Part shown: piece after piece, positions 23,888-34,082 of the stretch
Position numbering within the stretch: the first letter of the stretch is position 1
Layout of the letters: every line of letters begins with the position of its first letter
NCBI RefSeq assembly: GCF_016907655.1
Contig: NZ_JAFBCL010000001.1
Span: 2,762,001 to 2,826,000 of the forward strand
Direction of reading: 5' to 3'
Source of the DNA: Saccharothrix algeriensis
GTDB taxonomy: Bacteria; Actinomycetota; Actinomycetes; Mycobacteriales; Pseudonocardiaceae
Length of the DNA stretch: 64,000 nt
Translations under genes and position numbers: made by a program
The notes under the pieces: generated by a model
What the model saw: the letters and a program-made list of their open reading frames with translations, nothing else
Database searches by the model: none
What the model was told of the DNA's origin: nothing

Positions 23888-24250
23888 ATGGCGACGAAGG
23901 CGCGACGCGGCCCCTACTTCTGCGGCATCGACGCAGCGATGGACGTGGTCTCCGGCAAGTGGAAGTCGCTGATCCTGTGGGAGCTGCAGGAGCACGGCGT
24001 CCGCCGGTTCGCCGAGCTGCGCCGCGGCCTGCCCGGCGTGAGCGAGAAGATGCTGATCCAGCACCTGCGGGAGATGGAGGAGGACGGGCTGGTGCACCGC
24101 GAGGTCTACCGGGAGGTGCCGCCCAGGGTGGAGTACTCGCTGACCGAGCACGGCCGGTCGCTCAACCGGGCCCTGGACGCGCTGGGCGAGTGGGGCGTCG
24201 AGCGGATGCGGCGGATCGGGGCCGGGAAGGTGGTGCCCACCGCGCCCTGA
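23888..24250 (+). CDS. HxlR family transcriptional regulator
   Basis: A 120-residue winged-helix protein with the HxlR hallmarks: CGIDAAMDVVSGKWKSLILW near the start (Cys near the N-terminus, GKW), FAELRR..PGVSEKMLIQHLREMEEDGLV as recognition helix and wing, and EYSLTEHGRSL at the end. The ATG at 23888 follows GAGGAGGGCGG. HxlR regulators often sense electrophiles or redox stress and control divergent oxidoreductases, here the IRED-like gene. Confidence 0.9.
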   Translation: MATKARRGPYFCGIDAAMDVVSGKWKSLILWELQEHGVRRFAELRRGLPGVSEKMLIQHLREMEEDGLVHREVYREVPPRVEYSLTEHGRSLNRALDALGEWGVERMRRIGAGKVVPTAP

Positions 24251-24268
24251 CGCGCGCCGGACCGGCCG

Positions 24269-25555
24269 TCAGTCCGCCGGCCGGGTGCCGGGAGCGGGCG
24301 CCTCGACCGGGGCGGAAGTGAAGCGGTAGCGCCAGAACGACGGGATCGCGACCACCGCGAGCGCCGTCGCCACGACCACCGCGAGGCCGCCCCAGGCGGT
24401 GGCGGGGCCGGCCCCGATGGCCGCGCCGGTCGTGCCGTGCAGCAGGTCCGCCAACCGCGGGCCGCCCGCGACCACCACGACGAACACGCCCTGCATCCGG
24501 CCGCGCATCTCGTCGGTGGCGGCGGACTGGAGGATCGCGCTGCGGAACACCATGCTGATCATGTCCGCCGCACCGCCGATCGCGAGGAACACCACCGCGA
24601 GCCACAGCGCGTGGGACAGGCCGAAACCGATCATCGCCAGCCCCCACGCGACGACCGACAGCACCACGCCGACACCGTGCCGGGGCACCCGCGACGTCCA
24701 GCCCGACACCAGGCCGCACAGCATCGCGCCCAGCGGGATCGCCGCGAACAGCCACCCGAGCGCCAAGCCGCCGCCCGCCGGGTCGCCGAACGTCTCCTCG
24801 GCCATCTCCGGGAACAGCGCGCGCGGCATCCCGAACACCATCGCGATGACGTCGAGCAGGAAGGAGGCGAGCAGGACCTTCTGCAGCGCCAGGTACCGGA
24901 ACCCGTCCAGCACGTCGCGCAGCGCGGGCCGGCGGGACACCCCGTCCAGCGGCGGCATCGGCGGCAGCTTCCACACCGCCCGGATGGTCAGCGTCAGCGC
25001 GACCGCGTCCACCAGGTAGAGCGTCGACACGCCGACCACCGGCATCAGCGCGCCGGCCAGCATCGGGCCGAACACCCCGCCGAAGGTCATCACCGTGGAG
25101 CCCAGCGCGGCGGCGGCCGGGAGCTGGTCCGCCGGCACCAGCCGGGCGATCGACGCCGAGCGGGCGGGCGCGTTGGCCGCGAAGAACACCTGTTGCAGGC
25201 CCAGCAGCGCGATGACGACCCACACCGACCGCACCTCGAACGCGGCCTGCAACCACAGCAGCACGGAGGTCGCCGCGATGCCGGTGTTGGTCCACACCAG
25301 CAGCTTGCGCCGGTCCACCAGGTCGGCGACGGCGCCGCCCCACAGCCCGAACACCAGCAGGGGCACGAGCGCGACGCCCGCCGCGACCCCGACCCAGCCG
25401 GACGAGCCGGTCATGTCGTACACCTGCTTGGGCACCGCGACGGCGGTCAGCTGGCTGCCGACGGCGGTCACGACGGTCGAGTACCAGAGCCTCCGGTACG
25501 CCGGCACCTTCAGCGGGCGGGTGTCGATCGCGACCTTGCCGAGCAAGCTCCTCAC
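24269..25555 (-). CDS. MFS exporter, EntS-like
   Basis: A 428-residue protein with about 11-12 transmembrane segments of the MFS_3 class (enterobactin exporter EntS/tetracycline-type). VADLVDRRKLLVWTNTG is the loop 2-3 motif (key DLVDRRKLL) and EMRGRMQGVF the loop 8-9 counterpart. The substrate is unknown. The GTG start at 25555 has TACGCT ending seven bases before it, so the transcript is probably leaderless. A perfect palindrome CGGTTAACCG lies 30 bases further upstream and could bind a regulator. Confidence 0.85.
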   Translation of the reverse strand: MRSLLGKVAIDTRPLKVPAYRRLWYSTVVTAVGSQLTAVAVPKQVYDMTGSSGWVGVAAGVALVPLLVFGLWGGAVADLVDRRKLLVWTNTGIAATSVLLWLQAAFEVRSVWVVIALLGLQQVFFAANAPARSASIARLVPADQLPAAAALGSTVMTFGGVFGPMLAGALMPVVGVSTLYLVDAVALTLTIRAVWKLPPMPPLDGVSRRPALRDVLDGFRYLALQKVLLASFLLDVIAMVFGMPRALFPEMAEETFGDPAGGGLALGWLFAAIPLGAMLCGLVSGWTSRVPRHGVGVVLSVVAWGLAMIGFGLSHALWLAVVFLAIGGAADMISMVFRSAILQSAATDEMRGRMQGVFVVVVAGGPRLADLLHGTTGAAIGAGPATAWGGLAVVVATALAVVAIPSFWRYRFTSAPVEAPAPGTRPAD

Positions 25556-25651
25556 TCTGGTTAGCGTACGACAACTAACAACCGGTTAACCGAGACGTGG
25601 GACACGGCGCACCGCTCCGGTCACCCCGGCGCACGGGGGCGCGGCGGTGCG

Positions 25652-25681
25652 GACGGGGACCGGGGGAACCCGGTCCCCGTC
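25652..25681 (-). terminator. Terminator of pdxH
   Basis: GACGGGGACCGGG and its exact complement CCCGGTCCCCGTC form a 13-base stem with loop GGAA, 90 bases after the pdxH stop. Confidence 0.7.
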
Positions 25682-25707
25682 GAGCGCCTCGGGTCGGAGG
25701 GACCCGG

Positions 25708-25755
25708 GGGCAGGAGGACCTGAGGGCAGGAGGACCCGAGGGCAGGAGGACCCGG
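25708..25755 (+). repeat. 16-base tandem repeat, three copies
   Basis: GGGCAGGAGGACCYGR is repeated three times without gaps between pdxH and its terminator hairpin. It has no coding meaning that I can see. Confidence 0.85.
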
Positions 25756-25770
25756 GGCCGGGGGCTCGGG

Positions 25771-26427
25771 TCAGGGGGCGATGCGCTGGAGCTCCCAGCC
25801 GTCGCGGCCGAGGCGGAAGCGCAGGCGGTCGTGCATCCGGTCGCGGCGGCCCTGCCAGAACTCGACCTCCTCGGGCCGGATGCGCCAGCCGCCCCAGTGC
25901 GGCGGCACCGGGACCGCGTCGGCGTCGGCGAACTGGCGCTCGATCTTGTTCAACGCGCTCTCCAGGGTGGGCCGACCGGTCACCACCCGGGACTGCGGCG
26001 ACGCCCACGCGCCGATCTGCGAGCCGCGCGGCCGGCTCGCCCAGTAGCGGGCGGTCTCCTCCGCGCCGACCTTCTCCACCGTGCCGCGCACGTGCGCCTG
26101 GCGCTGCATCGCGAACCACGGGAACGTCGCGGACGCGTACCGGGTGGCCATCAGGTCGTGGCTCTTGGCGGAGGTGTAGTTGGTGAAGAACACGAGCCCG
26201 CGCGCGTCCAGGCCCTTCGCCAGGACCGTCCGGGACGACGGCCGGCCCTCGGTGTCCGAGGTCGCCAGCACCATCGCGTTGGGCTCGGGCAGGCCCGCGC
26301 CGGTGGCCTGGTCCAGCCACAGCTGCAGCTGCTCGTGCCAGGTGGCGGCGAGATCGCCTTCCGTCAGCGAACCGTGTTCGTAAGACACGCGCATCGACGG
26401 CAACGCGATGTTCGTCGTCTCCGACAT
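25771..26427 (-). CDS. pdxH: Pyridoxine/pyridoxamine 5'-phosphate oxidase
   Basis: A 218-residue FMN enzyme that oxidises pyridoxine or pyridoxamine 5'-phosphate to pyridoxal 5'-phosphate. FMN-binding features are present: RTVLAKGLDARGLVFFTNYT at about 67-87 and SQIGAWASPQSRVV in the middle. The C-terminal signature is EFWQGRRDRMHDRLRFRL. Length matches E. coli PdxH (218). GGAGG lies five bases before the ATG. It gives the PLP used by the SerC enzyme encoded at 29.4 kb. Confidence 0.93.
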   Translation of the reverse strand: MSETTNIALPSMRVSYEHGSLTEGDLAATWHEQLQLWLDQATGAGLPEPNAMVLATSDTEGRPSSRTVLAKGLDARGLVFFTNYTSAKSHDLMATRYASATFPWFAMQRQAHVRGTVEKVGAEETARYWASRPRGSQIGAWASPQSRVVTGRPTLESALNKIERQFADADAVPVPPHWGGWRIRPEEVEFWQGRRDRMHDRLRFRLGRDGWELQRIAP

Positions 26428-27060
26428 CCCGACCTCCTGAACAGGTTTTACCAGGCACGGCCCTTGTGGCACCCAACGATCCCGCGACCGTACGGGTTTC
26501 CGGGCGCGCGCGAAACCGCCTGCGCGGTGATGAGCACCACCCGACCCGTGACGGACGGTGCGACCTCCTATTCGGAATCGAGCACGTGATCGAGTCAGAT
26601 GGTCACTCGATCCGGGGCGGTTTCGCCGCGTGCGGTCGGGAACGCGCTCCGCTGTCACCGCGCGGGGCGCCGAGGTGGTGCCCTGGGTCACGCCCCCTGC
26701 CAGCGCAACGGGGGACGACCGGACGTGTGAACGGGCCTGGTCCACCCCTCTCCGCACCGCATCCGCCGCACCACGCGCCCCGGAACCGGCCCCCGCCGGC
26801 AGCGCCCGCGCACAGGGCCCGCCCACGGCTCCCGTTCACAGATCCCGTTCACGGGCCGCCGCTCGCGCCGGAATGCGGGAAATGCGCCCGGCGCCGCGAC
26901 ACCACCGGGTTCCGTTTATTTCGGCGCGGCCCGGCGCGCGCGGTCAATTCCGGCCCCCTTGCGCGCCGGGCCGAATCTGTGGGTTCATCGGGTGCCGCCC
27001 GGTGGCAGGCGTCACACCGCGGGGCGGGAATTCGGCTCGTGAATCCCGGGGGAGATCGTG
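26428..27060. other. Intergenic region with one inverted repeat
   Basis: About 630 bases without a convincing gene. The longest forward open frame (26558-27061) is Arg/Pro-rich, lacks a start signal and looks like a composition artefact. A perfect 8-base inverted repeat GATCGAGT-N9-ACTCGATC is at 26588-26612. The last 150 bases should contain the promoter of the DUF4232 gene. Confidence 0.6.
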
Positions 27061-27588
27061 ATGAGGAGATTTTTCACCGTTGCCGCGGTCGTCGCGGCAA
27101 CGCTGTTCACCGGCGGGGCCGCGGTCGCGCACCCGGTCGGCGACCACGCCGCCCGGCCGCAGGCGGGCACGTGCCGGTCGGTCGACCTGGGCGTCGCGTT
27201 CGGGCGCGTCGAAGGGGCGGCGGGGACGGTGTACCGCGAAGTGCTGCTCACCAACCGGGGCATCGCCCCGTGCGCCCTGCGCGGCCACCCGGGTGTGTCC
27301 TACGTGGACCCGGGCGGGGAGCAGGTCGGCGCGGCGGCGGTGCGGAGCGGCGACCGGGGGTCGCTGCTCACCCTGCCGCACGGGGCGACGGCCGTCTCCG
27401 ACGTGGGGTTCGCCCGGGTCGACAACTTCGACCCGGACCTGTGCCGCAAGACTCCCGTGTGGGGGATCAAGGTGTTCCCGCCGGATGAGACCACGCCGCT
27501 GTACCTGCCGATGAGCGACCAGCACGGCTGCGCGGGCGACGTCAGCCCGTTCGGCGACCAGCTGACCGTCACCGGCCTGCGCGGCTGA
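27061..27588 (+). CDS. Secreted DUF4232 protein
   Basis: A 175-residue exported protein. A Sec signal peptide with MRRF, a hydrophobic core and a probable cleavage after AVAHP is at residues 1-26. The mature part has the DUF4232 pattern: C..VDLGVAFG near the start, EVLLTNRGIAPCALRGHPGVSYVD (key TNRG..PC.L.G.PGV) and four cysteines that may form two disulfides. Function is unknown; many actinomycetes secrete several paralogues. GGGGAG is six bases before the ATG; a GTG directly upstream is less well spaced. Confidence 0.82.
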   Translation: MRRFFTVAAVVAATLFTGGAAVAHPVGDHAARPQAGTCRSVDLGVAFGRVEGAAGTVYREVLLTNRGIAPCALRGHPGVSYVDPGGEQVGAAAVRSGDRGSLLTLPHGATAVSDVGFARVDNFDPDLCRKTPVWGIKVFPPDETTPLYLPMSDQHGCAGDVSPFGDQLTVTGLRG

Positions 27589-27771
27589 GCCCGCGCCGGG
27601 CGCCGGCCGCCACCACGGGGCCGGCGCCGCGGGGCGCGGCGGCGCGGGGCGACCTCGCCGCCGGGCGCGGGAGCCGCCCCTGCTGAATCGGTTCCTGGAT
27701 CGTGACCGACGCCACGGATTCACGTCGTTGCGGCCGGGTCTGCGGGGGAGCAAGGTTTTCCCCACTTCTGA

Positions 27772-30552
<2,781 letters not shown>

Positions 30553-30561
30553 GCACCTACC

Positions 30562-30603
30562 ACGGCGAGGCCCCCACCGCCCGCGCGGTGGGGGCCTCGC
30601 CGT
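30562..30603 (+). terminator. Terminator of serC
   Basis: A perfect 19-base inverted repeat (arms 30562-30580 and 30585-30603, loop CCGC) begins nine bases after the serC stop. Confidence 0.88.
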
Positions 30604-30760
30604 CGTGGAGGTGAACCTTCCCGTAACGGGCGTGCAGACGCCGCCGACATGGGGCAAGATCACACGAAGATATCGGTGACCACGGCGAGCCTCCCCCGTC
30701 AAGGCGGCACGCCGGATTAACGTCGGCACCTGGCGAGGTGAAGTCATACGGGAGGCCATG

Positions 30761-31651
30761 ATGCGAGCGCTGCGGGTCATCGGGCTCGACGACGACGGCA
30801 AATCCGTCATCCTCGAAGACCCGGATCGCGGCGAGCGCTTCGTGCTCCCCGCCGACGAACGCCTGCGCGCCGCGGCGCGGGGCGACCTCACCCGGCTCGG
30901 CCAGATCGAGATCGAGGCGGAGAGCCAGATGCGCCCGCGGGAGATCCAGGCGCGCATCCGCGCCGGCGAGTCGGTGGAGCAGGTGGCCGCGGCGGCGGGC
31001 ATCCCGGCCAGCCGGGTGGAGCGGTACGCCTACCCGGTGCTGCTGGAGCGGTCCCGCACGGCCGAGCTGGCCCAGCGCGCCCACCCGGTGCGCGAGGACG
31101 GCCCGGACGTGCAGACCCTCGGCGAGGTCGTCGCGCACTCCTTCGGCCTGCGCGGCCAGGAGTACGCCGACGTCGCCTGGGACTCGTGGCGCGGTGAGGA
31201 CGGCCGCTGGATCGTGCAGCTCCAGTGGACGGCCGGCCGCTCGGACAACCGGGCGCACTGGGCGTTCCACCCCGGCGCGCGGGGCGGCACGGTGACCGCG
31301 CTGGACGACGGGGCCGTCGAGCTGATGGACCCGAACCCCAACCGGACGCTGCGCACCGTCCGACCGGTCACCCAGCTGGCCAGGCAGGCGCTGGCGCTGG
31401 AGAAGCAGGCGGAACCGGAGATCCTTGTCCGCGAGGAGCCGCCGGCGCCGCCGGTCGCGCCGGAGCCCGCGCCGGAGCCGGAGCCCGTCGCGGCGCCGTC
31501 CGCGCCGATCGCCGAGGAGCCCCCGGGCCCCCCGGCGCAGCAGCCCTCGCCCGCGAAGAAGGAGCCGCCCAAGCGCGGCGGCAAGAAGAACCACCCGATC
31601 GTGCCGTCGTGGGAGGACGTCCTGCTGGGCGTCCGCTCGAACCGCGGCTGA
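30761..31651 (+). CDS. sepH: Septation protein SepH (DUF3071)
   Basis: A 296-residue cytoplasmic protein that matches SepH, which binds FtsZ and promotes its assembly in Streptomyces and mycobacteria. Residues 1-110 form the conserved DUF3071 domain: ALRVIGLDDDGKSVILED, DERLRAAARGDLTRLGQIEIE, MRPREIQARIRAGESVEQVA and a helix-turn-helix-like AGIPASRVERYAYPV. Residues about 225-275 are Pro/Glu-rich and disordered. A Lys-rich segment and a short conserved tail (IVPSWEDVLLGVRSNRG) end the protein. GGAGG is five bases before the second of two tandem ATGs, which I chose. Confidence 0.92.
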   Translation: MRALRVIGLDDDGKSVILEDPDRGERFVLPADERLRAAARGDLTRLGQIEIEAESQMRPREIQARIRAGESVEQVAAAAGIPASRVERYAYPVLLERSRTAELAQRAHPVREDGPDVQTLGEVVAHSFGLRGQEYADVAWDSWRGEDGRWIVQLQWTAGRSDNRAHWAFHPGARGGTVTALDDGAVELMDPNPNRTLRTVRPVTQLARQALALEKQAEPEILVREEPPAPPVAPEPAPEPEPVAAPSAPIAEEPPGPPAQQPSPAKKEPPKRGGKKNHPIVPSWEDVLLGVRSNRG

Positions 31652-31663
31652 TCCGCTCGTGAC

Positions 31664-31702
31664 GTGAAGGGGCCCGCGCCGGACCGGCGCGGGCCCCTTC
31701 AC
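31664..31702 (+). terminator. Terminator of sepH
   Basis: GTGAAGGGGCCCGCGCCGG and its exact complement are separated by one base, a 19-base perfect repeat 12 bases after the stop. The right arm is partly duplicated just downstream (GCGCGGGCCCCTTCAC twice). Confidence 0.88.
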
Positions 31703-31840
31703 GCGCGGGCCCCTTCACGCGCGGGGTTGTCGGCGCGGGGGGTTGCCGGCGCGCGGGTCGGAGCCCGTCGTGCGGCCGGGGCGGCCGGCTTTGCACGGCT
31801 CGGGGGGCGGGGCTGCGCGCGGCTGTCGGTGTCGGTGGAA

Positions 31841-31955
31841 CTGCTCACCACGATGGGGACGAGCGCTCACTGCTCATCGCGATGGAGATGAGCGCCTACC
31901 GCCCATCGCGGCGGAGACGAGCGCCCACCGCCCACCGCGACGCGGATCGACCTCA
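31841..31955. repeat. 29-base imperfect tandem repeat, four units
   Basis: Units start at 31841, 31870, 31899 and 31928. The pattern is CYGCYCAYCRCGRYGGRGAYGAGCGCYYA; the fourth unit is 28 bases and diverged. The last unit abuts the stop of the small gene that follows on the minus strand. Confidence 0.8.
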
Positions 31956-32186
31956 GACCCCCTGGTCCGGGACCGGCACCTCGTCCAGCAGGCGCGGGTC
32001 CCAGCCCTCGTGGTCGCACCAGTCCTCCGCCTCCGCCCGGGTGATCGGGCGGGCGTGCTCGGCCCGGCCGCCGACCGCGTCCCAGCCGTCGGGCGCCAGC
32101 ACGACGAGCCGGCCGCCGCGCACCGCCAGCAGCCGGCCGCGCGGGAACGCCATGGTCGGCTCCGCGCGCAGGTAGCGCACCTCCAT
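31953..32186 (-). CDS. Small conserved-looking hypothetical protein
   Basis: A 77-residue protein starting MEVRYLRAEPTMAFPRGRLL. It has a beta-rich first half and an acidic second half with ITRAEAEDWCDHEGWDPRLL. GGAGG lies five bases before the ATG at 32186; an upstream in-frame GTG at 32198 is less well placed. I do not recognise a family or domain. It is divergent from the ABC exporter genes. Confidence 0.65.
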   Translation of the reverse strand: MEVRYLRAEPTMAFPRGRLLAVRGGRLVVLAPDGWDAVGGRAEHARPITRAEAEDWCDHEGWDPRLLDEVPVPDQGV

Positions 32187-32294
32187 CTTGACCTCCACCT
32201 GAGTCGAGCGTGCACGTTGGTCGGGGGGGGAAAACCGGATGCCCCGGGGGGAAGGGCTTCGTACGGTGGGTGCTGAATCGAGGGGGACGAACCT

Positions 32295-34082
32295 GTGGCA
32301 GCGGAGTCACCATCCAACACCGATGACCGCCGTGTCTCCACGGCCGCGACCGTGCGCCGGCTGTGGCCGTACTTCCGGCCCGAGCGCACACCGATGCTGC
32401 TGAGCATGGCGGCGGCGCTGCTGGCGATGCTCTGCGGCCTGGGCATCCCGCTCATCACCCAACGCATCGTGGACGGCCCGATCGCCGCCCGCGACCTGGG
32501 CGCGCTGCCGCCGCTGGTGGGCCTGGTGCTGCTGCTGGGCATCGCCGAGGCGGGCTTCTTCTGGGCGCGCCGCCGGTTCATCGCGCGGCCGGCGTCCGAG
32601 GTCGAGGCGCGGATGCGCGCGGACGTGTACGACCACCTCCAGCGCCTGCCGGTGGCCTTCCACGACCGCTGGCAGTCCGGGCAGCTGCTGTCGCGGGCCA
32701 CCACCGACCTGAACACGGTGCGGCGGTTCGTCGCGTTCGTCATCACGTTCCTGGTGGTGAACACGCTGGTGGTGCTGATCGGCCTGGGCGTGCTGTTCCG
32801 GCTCTCGCCCGTGCTGGGCGCGATCGTGCTGGGCTGCACGCTGCCGCTGGTGGTGCTGTCCTACCTGTTCGAGTCGAAGTTCAAGGTGGTGGCGCGCCGG
32901 GCGCAGGACCAGGTGGGTGACCTGACCACGGTGGTCGAGGAGTCGGTGCTGGGCATCCGGGTGCTCAAGGCGTTCGGCCGGGGCCCGCACCTGACCAGGC
33001 GCTTCCTCCGGCAGGCCCGCGAGCTGCGGGACACCGAGCTGGCCAAGGTCCGGGTGTTCGCGCTGCTGTGGGCGGTGCTGATCGTGCTGCCGGAGCTGGC
33101 CATCGCCGGTCAGCTCGCGTTCGGCGCGGTGGGCATCGCCGACGGCACCGTGACGGTGGGCACGCTGGTCGCGGCCGTGACGGTCAGCGCCTACCTGCGG
33201 TGGCCGATCGACTCGATCGGGTGGCTGCTGGCGGAGACGAACCAGACCGCGGCGGCGTCCGAGCGGTACTTCGAGGTGCTGGACGCGCCGGTCGCCATCA
33301 CCGACCCGGAGCAGCCGCGGCGGCTGCCCGAGCGGGTCGGCGGCCACGTGCGGTTCGAGGACGTGCGCTTCACCCACCCCGGTGGCGACCGGGAGGTGCT
33401 GCGCGGCGTCGACCTGGACATCCGGCCGGGCGAGACGGTCGCGCTGGTCGGCGCCACCGGCTCGGGCAAGACGACGGTCACGGCGCTGGTGCCGCGGCTG
33501 GCCGACGTGACCTCGGGCCGGGTCACCATCGACGGCGTGGACGTGCGGGACCTGGAGCTGGGCGAGCTGCGCGCGGTCGTCGGCACGGCGTTCGAGGAGC
33601 CGATCCTGTTCTCCGCGAGCGTCACCGAGAACGTCGCCCTGGGCAGCCGGGACGTGGACGAGGAGCGGGTGCGCGAGGCGCTGCGGGTGGCGCGGGCGGA
33701 GGAGTTCGTGGACGCGCTGCCGTGGGGCCTGGACACCCGGATCGGCGAGCAGGGCCTGTCGCTGTCGGGCGGGCAGCGGCAGCGGCTGGCGCTGGCCCGC
33801 GCGGTCGTCGGGCGCCCGGCGGTGCTGGTGCTGGACGACCCGCTGTCCGCCCTGGACGTGCACACGGAGGCCGAGGTGGAGGCCGCGCTGCACCGCGTGC
33901 TCAAGGGCGTGACGGCGCTCGTGGTGGCGCACCGGCCGAGCACCGTGCAGCTGGCCGACCGGGTGGCGATGCTCGTGGACGGGCGGGTCGCGGCCGTGGG
34001 CCTGCACCGGGACCTGCTGGCGGGCAACGCGCAGTACCGCCACCTGCTGTCCACGATGGAGGACGAGGGGGTGGCGGTGTGA
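32295..34082 (+). CDS. ABC exporter half-transporter, subunit 1
   Basis: A 595-residue type IV ABC exporter half-transporter with six transmembrane helices (about residues 30-310) fused to an ATPase domain. Walker A GATGSGKTT is at about 385-393, the signature LSLSGGQRQRLALARA at about 488 and Walker B VLVLDDP follows. Walker B is DDP rather than DEP: the catalytic glutamate is Asp, as in the degenerate site of heterodimeric exporters. GTG start. It overlaps subunit 2 by GTGA. Together they resemble mycobacterial and LmrCD/TM287-288-type multidrug or lipid exporters. Confidence 0.9.
   Translation: MAAESPSNTDDRRVSTAATVRRLWPYFRPERTPMLLSMAAALLAMLCGLGIPLITQRIVDGPIAARDLGALPPLVGLVLLLGIAEAGFFWARRRFIARPASEVEARMRADVYDHLQRLPVAFHDRWQSGQLLSRATTDLNTVRRFVAFVITFLVVNTLVVLIGLGVLFRLSPVLGAIVLGCTLPLVVLSYLFESKFKVVARRAQDQVGDLTTVVEESVLGIRVLKAFGRGPHLTRRFLRQARELRDTELAKVRVFALLWAVLIVLPELAIAGQLAFGAVGIADGTVTVGTLVAAVTVSAYLRWPIDSIGWLLAETNQTAAASERYFEVLDAPVAITDPEQPRRLPERVGGHVRFEDVRFTHPGGDREVLRGVDLDIRPGETVALVGATGSGKTTVTALVPRLADVTSGRVTIDGVDVRDLELGELRAVVGTAFEEPILFSASVTENVALGSRDVDEERVREALRVARAEEFVDALPWGLDTRIGEQGLSLSGGQRQRLALARAVVGRPAVLVLDDPLSALDVHTEAEVEAALHRVLKGVTALVVAHRPSTVQLADRVAMLVDGRVAAVGLHRDLLAGNAQYRHLLSTMEDEGVAV

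Noticed and set aside
26558..27061. Possible gene of 167 codons before the DUF4232 gene
   Set aside because: Arg/Pro-rich composition, no ribosome binding site and no recognisable motif.
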